A DNA stretch of 64,000 bases from Mactromeris polynyma. Its lineage: Eukaryota; Mollusca; Bivalvia; Venerida; Mactridae. How positions within the stretch are numbered: the stretch's first letter is position 1; each line of letters opens with the position of its first letter. Positions 59,002 through 64,000 of the stretch are shown here, in pieces. The notes beneath the pieces are model-generated. The model did no database searches. It was not told the origin of the DNA and saw nothing but the letters and a program-made list of their open reading frames with translations. The stretch covers positions 4,901,904 through 4,965,903 of the forward strand of contig JASFXZ010000018.1 of the NCBI GenBank assembly GCA_032209605.1, given 5' to 3'. A program made the position numbers and the translations under genes.

Positions 59002-60892
59002 ATTAATCTAGATTCAACTATGATGGAAGATTTTACTACTTACTGCAAACGGACTGTCTGATCATCATGATGGTATACAGACGGCAACATTAAGGTATTT
59101 GTCGTATTTAACATTGAACATGTTCAGCAATTTCAGCAAAAACAACACGAACTTAACAGTCACACAACAGCAATGTTTTTAGAGGCCTTGATATGTCACT
59201 TGTACTAAATTTTGCATTAAACATGTATTTTGATTTAAGTTAATTCGACCATGAATCCAAGTAGATTGTGGTCGGTTTTGTTACCATCCAAGAGTATATT
59301 ATTTATTTAAGGCAAGCCATCCAGCATTGGCATTATGTCTGCGATAAATGAAACAGTTGTTGTTTCAATCTGGAACACACTATATACGGTCCCTGTTATA
59401 ATCTATATGATAATGCTGAACAAAATTTGTTTTTTGTTTTTTACCGATCCACAAAAAGTAATGGTCCGTTTTCTTCTCTGAACAAAAACTTTCTTTTTCT
59501 TTTTTCTTCCTATTTTCATATAGTGAAACCAAGCATTTTCTAAACAGACTTGCAAATTTAAGAAAAGTTAGAAATATTTGAAATATATAGAAAAAATCAA
59601 AACAAACTCTATGAGCGGGACATTTGTGTCATAAAATATTTAACATAAGTAACATTTGATGCGAACATAGTCAAGAAATATCTTTAAAAAAAGATAAACG
59701 GCGTAGATAGAATGATGCCTAATGAAATAATGTTTTTGCACCTGTAGAAAACTAAATGCTTAAAAATTTACTCGGCTCCACTTCCGGCAAAATTGGAACT
59801 GCTTACGAACGCACATCTTACGAAAACCCGTTTGGTGCCTCTTGTGTGAAAATATGATTGGTCAGATTTTAAAAAGCCCGCTTCATTGACAACATTTGGT
59901 TGGTTATAAATGTAAGTCTAAATCAATGTTGTACAGCTATACGCCGAAATAATTGACTATATTAGAAAACCCAAATATCAGTTGGTGTGATATTGGCTTC
60001 AATGAAAATTATTTGTAGCATTCAACATCAACTGTATCCAAATTTCAGAGACATATACCGTCTGGTTTTTGTAAACATTCATTTTAAACAGAATACTGCC
60101 TAAAATTTACATACGCACGATGAAAATTGGACTTCTTTCAAAAGTGTGATTTATTTATGGCAAGTGAAATTCATTGCAGTTTTAAAACATCCGAAAATTG
60201 ACATTGTTGCCAAAGTATGTCACTTTCAAGACTTAGACTAACTTTTTTTTAAATATGTTTAAGTATTATAGTAACTTACCTGCCTTCATCAATAATAGCT
60301 CCTTTTTTACTTATAAAATACCATTTAAAAAATTGTAGTGAAGGACTGCCTAGAATATTATAACTTCTAACTGCTGTGAAATTAAATTTAACATACACTA
60401 TATAATTTAGAAATTTATTTTAATTGTGTTTAGTAACCATATAGATAGAAGGGAAATTACCCAACGTTATGGACGGAATACTTGAACCAATGATGGATGG
60501 CGTACCGTAAACAGTAATACTAGACATGAAAGGTATATGTATATCATATTTAAAAATTGCAATGATCTCACGTCGCAAACGTTTACCATTTATTTACTGC
60601 GGCTTAAGATCTATATAAGTTTACAAGCACGTGTTTATTCGCGCGTAAAGTATATTATCTACGTAGCATTACTATTAAAATGTTACTTATTGAAGTTCAT
60701 AATCGACAATTGTAGATATCTCACATATTATTTTACAACTTCCGTATTCAAACTATTTTTTTCAGCTTACGTTTATGTAAGTAAATACTATGAATGTTTT
60801 ATAAGCAACACGGTTACAGTTTGAGGGAAGCTTAGTTGCCGAGGGGCGGTAAATAAACATGCATGGCTTATTTTACATGTTTTACAATTATC

Positions 60893-60956
60893 CGACTTGA
60901 TTCAGGTAGAGCACCCGAGTCCTATTCCGAAAGGCGTGACTTCAAGTCCCCCTTAT
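60893..60956 (+). repeat. tRNA-like sequence, second copy, split by a SINE
   Basis: Counterpart of 26,158-26,224: TTGATTCAGGTAGAGCACCC and GACTTCAAGTCCCCCTT. Both boxes have changed relative to copy 1 (GTTCGAGTCC became TTCAAGTCC), consistent with no selection on it as a tRNA. Confidence 0.5.
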
Positions 60957-61054
60957 TCAGTCCAGGAAAAACTGGTTAGGTGAACCGGCCGTCGTATATA
61001 ACTGAAATATCGTTGAGAAACGGCGTTAAACCCGATGAAACAAACAAACAAACA
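60957..61054 (+). mobile_element. short SINE with perfect 15-bp target duplication
   Basis: A 98-bp insertion with GAACCGGCCGTCGTATATAAC, 'tgaaatatcgttgagaaacggcgttaaaccc' and a (AAAC)n tail, flanked by TCAAGTCCCCCTTAT at 60,942-60,956 and 61,055-61,069. Copy 1 of the duplicated block lacks it (26,208-26,226). The 'cggcgttaaaccc' tail is a familiar molluscan SINE ending (general knowledge). It has no tRNA head, so it is 5'-truncated. Confidence 0.85.
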
Positions 61055-61140
61055 TCAAGTCCCCCTTATGTGTGGTGCAATGATCTCTGAATTTGGTGCG
61101 AGTACTGGTTAGTATCACAGGACCCTGTGACATTGACATT

Positions 61141-61650
61141 CGATCCCGGGACCCCAAAATCAACAGGGTTCCTCTGCTACCCGCTAATGTGTGGACCAAG
61201 TTTGAAGATGATAGGTCAAGGGGATCTCGAGTTATTGATCGGAAACTATTTTTGAACAATTGACCCATGTAACCTTGACCTCAGACCCCGAAATTATTTT
61301 TGAACAAATGATCCCAGTAACCTTCGACACCGACCCCGTGACCCCAAAATCAACAGGGTTCCTCCGCTACCCGTTAATGTGTGGACCAAGTTTGAAGATG
61401 ATAGGTCAAGGGGATCTCGAGTTATTGATCAGAAACTATTTTTGAACAATTGACCCATGTAACCTTGACCTCCGACCCCGAAATTATTTTTGGACAAATG
61501 ACCCCAGTAACCTTCACCGCCGACCCCGTGACCCCAAAATCAACAGGGTTCCTCTGCTACCCAAGGTAAATGCGTGGACTATGTTTGAGGATGATAGGTC
61601 AAGGTGTTCTTGAGTTATTGATCGGACACGAAAAGGTTACGGACCTACGG
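61141..61650 (+). repeat. 190-bp tandem repeat, about 2.7 units
   Basis: ACCCCAAAATCAACAGGGTT recurs at 61,151, 61,341 and 61,531. Each unit runs through 'gtgtggaccaagtttgaagatgataggtcaagg', 'gagttattgatcgg' and 'tgacccatgtaaccttgacctc'. It is followed by 'ggacctacggaccgaccgactgaccg', a common ending of molluscan interspersed repeats. Absent from copy 1. Confidence 0.85.
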
Positions 61651-61687
61651 ACCTACGGACCGACCGACTGACCGACCGACCGACCGC

Positions 61688-61765
61688 GTTAGGTGTTCGA
61701 AATGCGTACTGCAAGCGACCTTGTTTCTCGAACTGCGTAATGCGGTCGACTTTGACGTTTCTCAA
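61688..61765 (+). repeat. two decayed 31-bp units (seed of the 26.4-kb array)
   Basis: GTTCGAAATGCGTACTGCAAGCGACCTT then CTCGAACTGCGTAATGCGGTCGACTTTG correspond to units of the 31-bp array, and the following TTTCTCAAGGTGAATCAA matches the sequence right after that array (27,588-27,607). Confidence 0.75.
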
Positions 61766-62057
61766 GGTGAATCAACATTTAATATCATTAATAAAAATAA
61801 AACTCCGTCCTTCACCAGTTTGATTTCACATGCATGCTTGTAGCGACGTGAAATGTTTTTTTTTTTAATATTTGGATATCATATTCTCTCTGGTCTGAAT
61901 TTAACATCTTTTAGTTTAAAACTTCCTAGTATAATATTTTGTGCGTAAATTCAACTTGGACCATTTCCAATTTATTCGAAATAACATTAACAAACTGTAA
62001 ATCAAGTGAAACATCAATAGCACGCCATAGCTAACGCATACCCGACATCATTTTCTA

Positions 62058-62228
62058 ATGTTTAATTATGCTCTGTTGTTAGTGTCAGCTATGTTACATT
62101 TGTGCACGTTTCTCCTTCTACTTGGCTCTGTGGAGACAATCATCTTAACAGATAATGGATACAAGGACATTTATATTGTAATTGAAGACACAGTTAGTGA
62201 AGATACAAGACTCATAGACAGAATCAAG
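62058..62228 (+). CDS. CLCA: second CLCA gene, exon 1 (partial gene)
   Basis: 57 codons starting MFNYALLLVSAMLHL and ending DTRLIDRIK before the donor AAG/GTGAGT, exactly like exon 1 at 27,919. Of 57 residues, 46 are identical: 9 of the 11 differences fall in the first 22 residues (signal peptide) and 2 in the 35 after it. No exon 2 is found in the remaining 1.77 kb; with a first intron like that of copy 1 (11.6 kb) it would lie outside the window. Confidence 0.88.
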
Positions 62229-64000
62229 GTGAGTGGTAGACAATGACATGATCGTGCTGATGTCAAACTCTTTCTCGACTTTCTTACTAAATTACTAAAC
62301 GTATCGGCTCACCTGATACATTCTTCCGCCTTGCCTGATGAACTTTCTCATTCCACATCACTTACCTATTATTCTCTATATTAATCGCACATAAGCATAC
62401 ATTAATATTAAAATAGTTGTAAATAAATACTTTCGGTCAATGTACAAATGAAAATGTTATTAAAGCACATAAATTACAAAACAAAGAAAATGTTGCAAAA
62501 TATTTCACTAAATGTGTATTAGTGAAGAGAGGGTAATTAAGTTTGGTTACATATGTAGTACGGAGAAACTTGTTGTTTTCTTTTTTTTATCTCTTTCTAT
62601 TTCATTTAGGATGCAAACAGCACGTAACTATCATCGAAAATAATAAACAGTATCAATTTTTTCCTTACTTTCGTATATACAAATTAATAAGTTTTGTAAT
62701 ATTCCTTGAACTATTTGAACGGGCTTCATCCTGTGTTGTTGTTACGTTGACTTTTATACGAACAATTGCAATGTAAAACATATTCGAAAAATCGTTATTA
62801 TCATGTTACGCAAAATTTAAATTATAGATATTACAAACTTCTTTTCTTTGACAAATACAAAGGAATACATCGTGAGTGTATTCTTTGATAATGCACATTT
62901 AGTGATGTTCTTACTACATGAAATATTTTTATTTAGGTACAAACAAGAATAACAAATAGCATAGCGTGACTTTATTTTATGTTAAATACCTAAAATATCA
63001 TATTACATGTAGTACTTTTCATCACAGACGTCCATATGTCATTTTTTAAATCATAATATACACTTAACAAAACTTACAAGTGTGCACTTTCTTAGTGTCG
63101 ATTAACTCTTTTATTGATGAACATTTCTACACGAACTTTTGTATACATTTGTATTTGCTATTGGTCAGATCTTAATTCTCGGGTCGAATTTATTGGTTTA
63201 AATAAGTCGAGTCTGGGCGGGCGGGCGCACACGCTATTAGACTCTTTCCAGTCAACCGGATCATCTTTAAGTGGGAGCTGCAGTCGTGACTTATACTTTT
63301 TGCATCATCACATTTATTAATTTGATTTGTTAAATCTGTTGATTTATGACATGAATTAAAATAAAATTCCGAAATTATATTGGTGTCAGGACACTTCGGA
63401 CCAGTCGGACATTACGGACCAGACACTCCGGACCATATTCAGGGACACTTCGGACCATGTCTTGGGACACTTCGGACCATATATAGGAAATTACGGGTCA
63501 TCTATTGGGACTGTTTTCGACTGAGCATTTTTTTTAAAAAGACCTTCAATAATTTTTACCTTTAAAAAATGCAGAAACTGATCGTAATGTTATCATTATT
63601 CGTGATTTTGTGGTAAATTCGGGGTTAGTCCGATACATAGATTCGAATATCAACATTTAACACAACATGTATTATGCATGGCGCACTGCAAAACTTCCTT
63701 GTATAAAAGGAGCCCAAAATAATAAATTAAAGATGTTTAGCCATTGTAGCAACAGCCTGAATGAAGCCCATTCAAATATTGTTGCGTTAAGATGACCCAG
63801 ACACATCTTTACAACAGCGTATATTTTTGCATATCACGCGCACAAATATGTTGGTCTCGTATAACTTATAAATTTACAAAAAATGAATTTTCCAGATTGC
63901 AATTTTTATGAAAAATGATTTCCTTATGCCTCGACAAGTCGAAATAAAGAATGCATACAGGCATTATAATGTGTTGCGTTAATGCAAACATATGCTAGCG
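62229..64000. other. probable intron 1 of the second CLCA gene
   Basis: Apart from its first bases it has no similarity that I can see to intron 1 of the first gene. No coding signal. A TATAAAAGG at about 63,705 has no associated ORF. Confidence 0.45.
63385..63485. repeat. short tandem repeat
   Basis: Four to five imperfect units of GGGACACTTCGGACCAT, 15-25 bp apart. Confidence 0.7.

Larger units (their letters stand above)
54738..62250 (+). repeat. segmental duplication, copy 2
   Basis: Colinear with 24,773-28,110 (block pairs are given there) but expanded by insertions at about 54,973-55,378, 55,400-56,184, 56,285-56,450, 56,664-59,001, 60,957-61,054 and 61,141-61,650. It starts about 700 bp after the CLCA stop codon and ends in a second CLCA exon 1, so the duplicated unit is probably the whole gene of about 30 kb. 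Confidence 0.85.

Noticed and set aside
63700..63715. TATAAAAGG as a promoter
   Set aside because: No start codon, exon or conserved context follows it; it lies in a probable intron.

Overview
The window is animal nuclear DNA: A+T-rich, intron-rich and dominated by repeats. The style of its repeats (tRNA-derived SINEs with GGCGTTAAACCC-type tails, the 'gggccataat...ggacggacgg' repeat, the 'caaggtcacatg / gccccgggggtcaag' repeat) fits a mollusc, most likely a bivalve. This is inferred from sequence style; no database was searched. There is no prokaryotic or CRISPR content.

Left part (1-24.8 kb): no convincing host gene. A 21-bp satellite (333-1310) carries two inverted copies of one DNA transposon (1312-4527 and 4706-9828), each with GGTAC(C/T)GTTTTACTAAC ends and together consistent with a CAG target duplication. 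The right copy has itself received a 2.6-kb PIF/Harbinger-like element (4997-7592) that still holds a Myb/SANT-like exon. Then follow five large arrays with unrelated units: 56 bp (10.4-11.8 kb), 26 bp (12.5-14.8), 50 bp (15.3-18.2), 24 bp (18.7-19.9) and 30 bp (22.4-23.4). The long open frames here come from stop-free repeat units and are not counted as genes.

Central part (24.8-54.7 kb): one complete gene on the + strand, a calcium-activated chloride channel regulator (CLCA family). I assembled 14 coding exons with GT-AG borders and consistent phases, giving 968 residues: signal peptide, CLCA N-terminal metallohydrolase domain with an intact HEWGH...DE zinc site, a von Willebrand A domain with a complete DVSGS / T / TDG metal site, a beta-rich and fibronectin-like C-terminal region, one membrane segment and a short cytoplasmic tail. 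The 11.6-kb first intron holds two minus-strand LINE fragments, an intact-looking 100-codon ORF, a hAT-type element with its 8-bp target duplication, a trimer of a tRNA-derived unit, a foldback element and two 20-bp arrays. Other introns carry their own arrays.

Right part (54.7-64 kb): the sequence upstream of CLCA and its first exon recur, diverged and interrupted, ending in a second CLCA first exon (62058-62228). This indicates a tandem CLCA cluster whose next gene runs off the window. Copy 1 serves as an 'empty site' that dates insertions in copy 2: a 98-bp SINE with a perfect 15-bp target duplication, and a 2.34-kb unit with 103-bp terminal inverted repeats. That unit has a possible spliced minus-strand gene whose first coding exon lies inside the inverted repeat. 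I do not recognise its product, and it is the most novel-looking item here.
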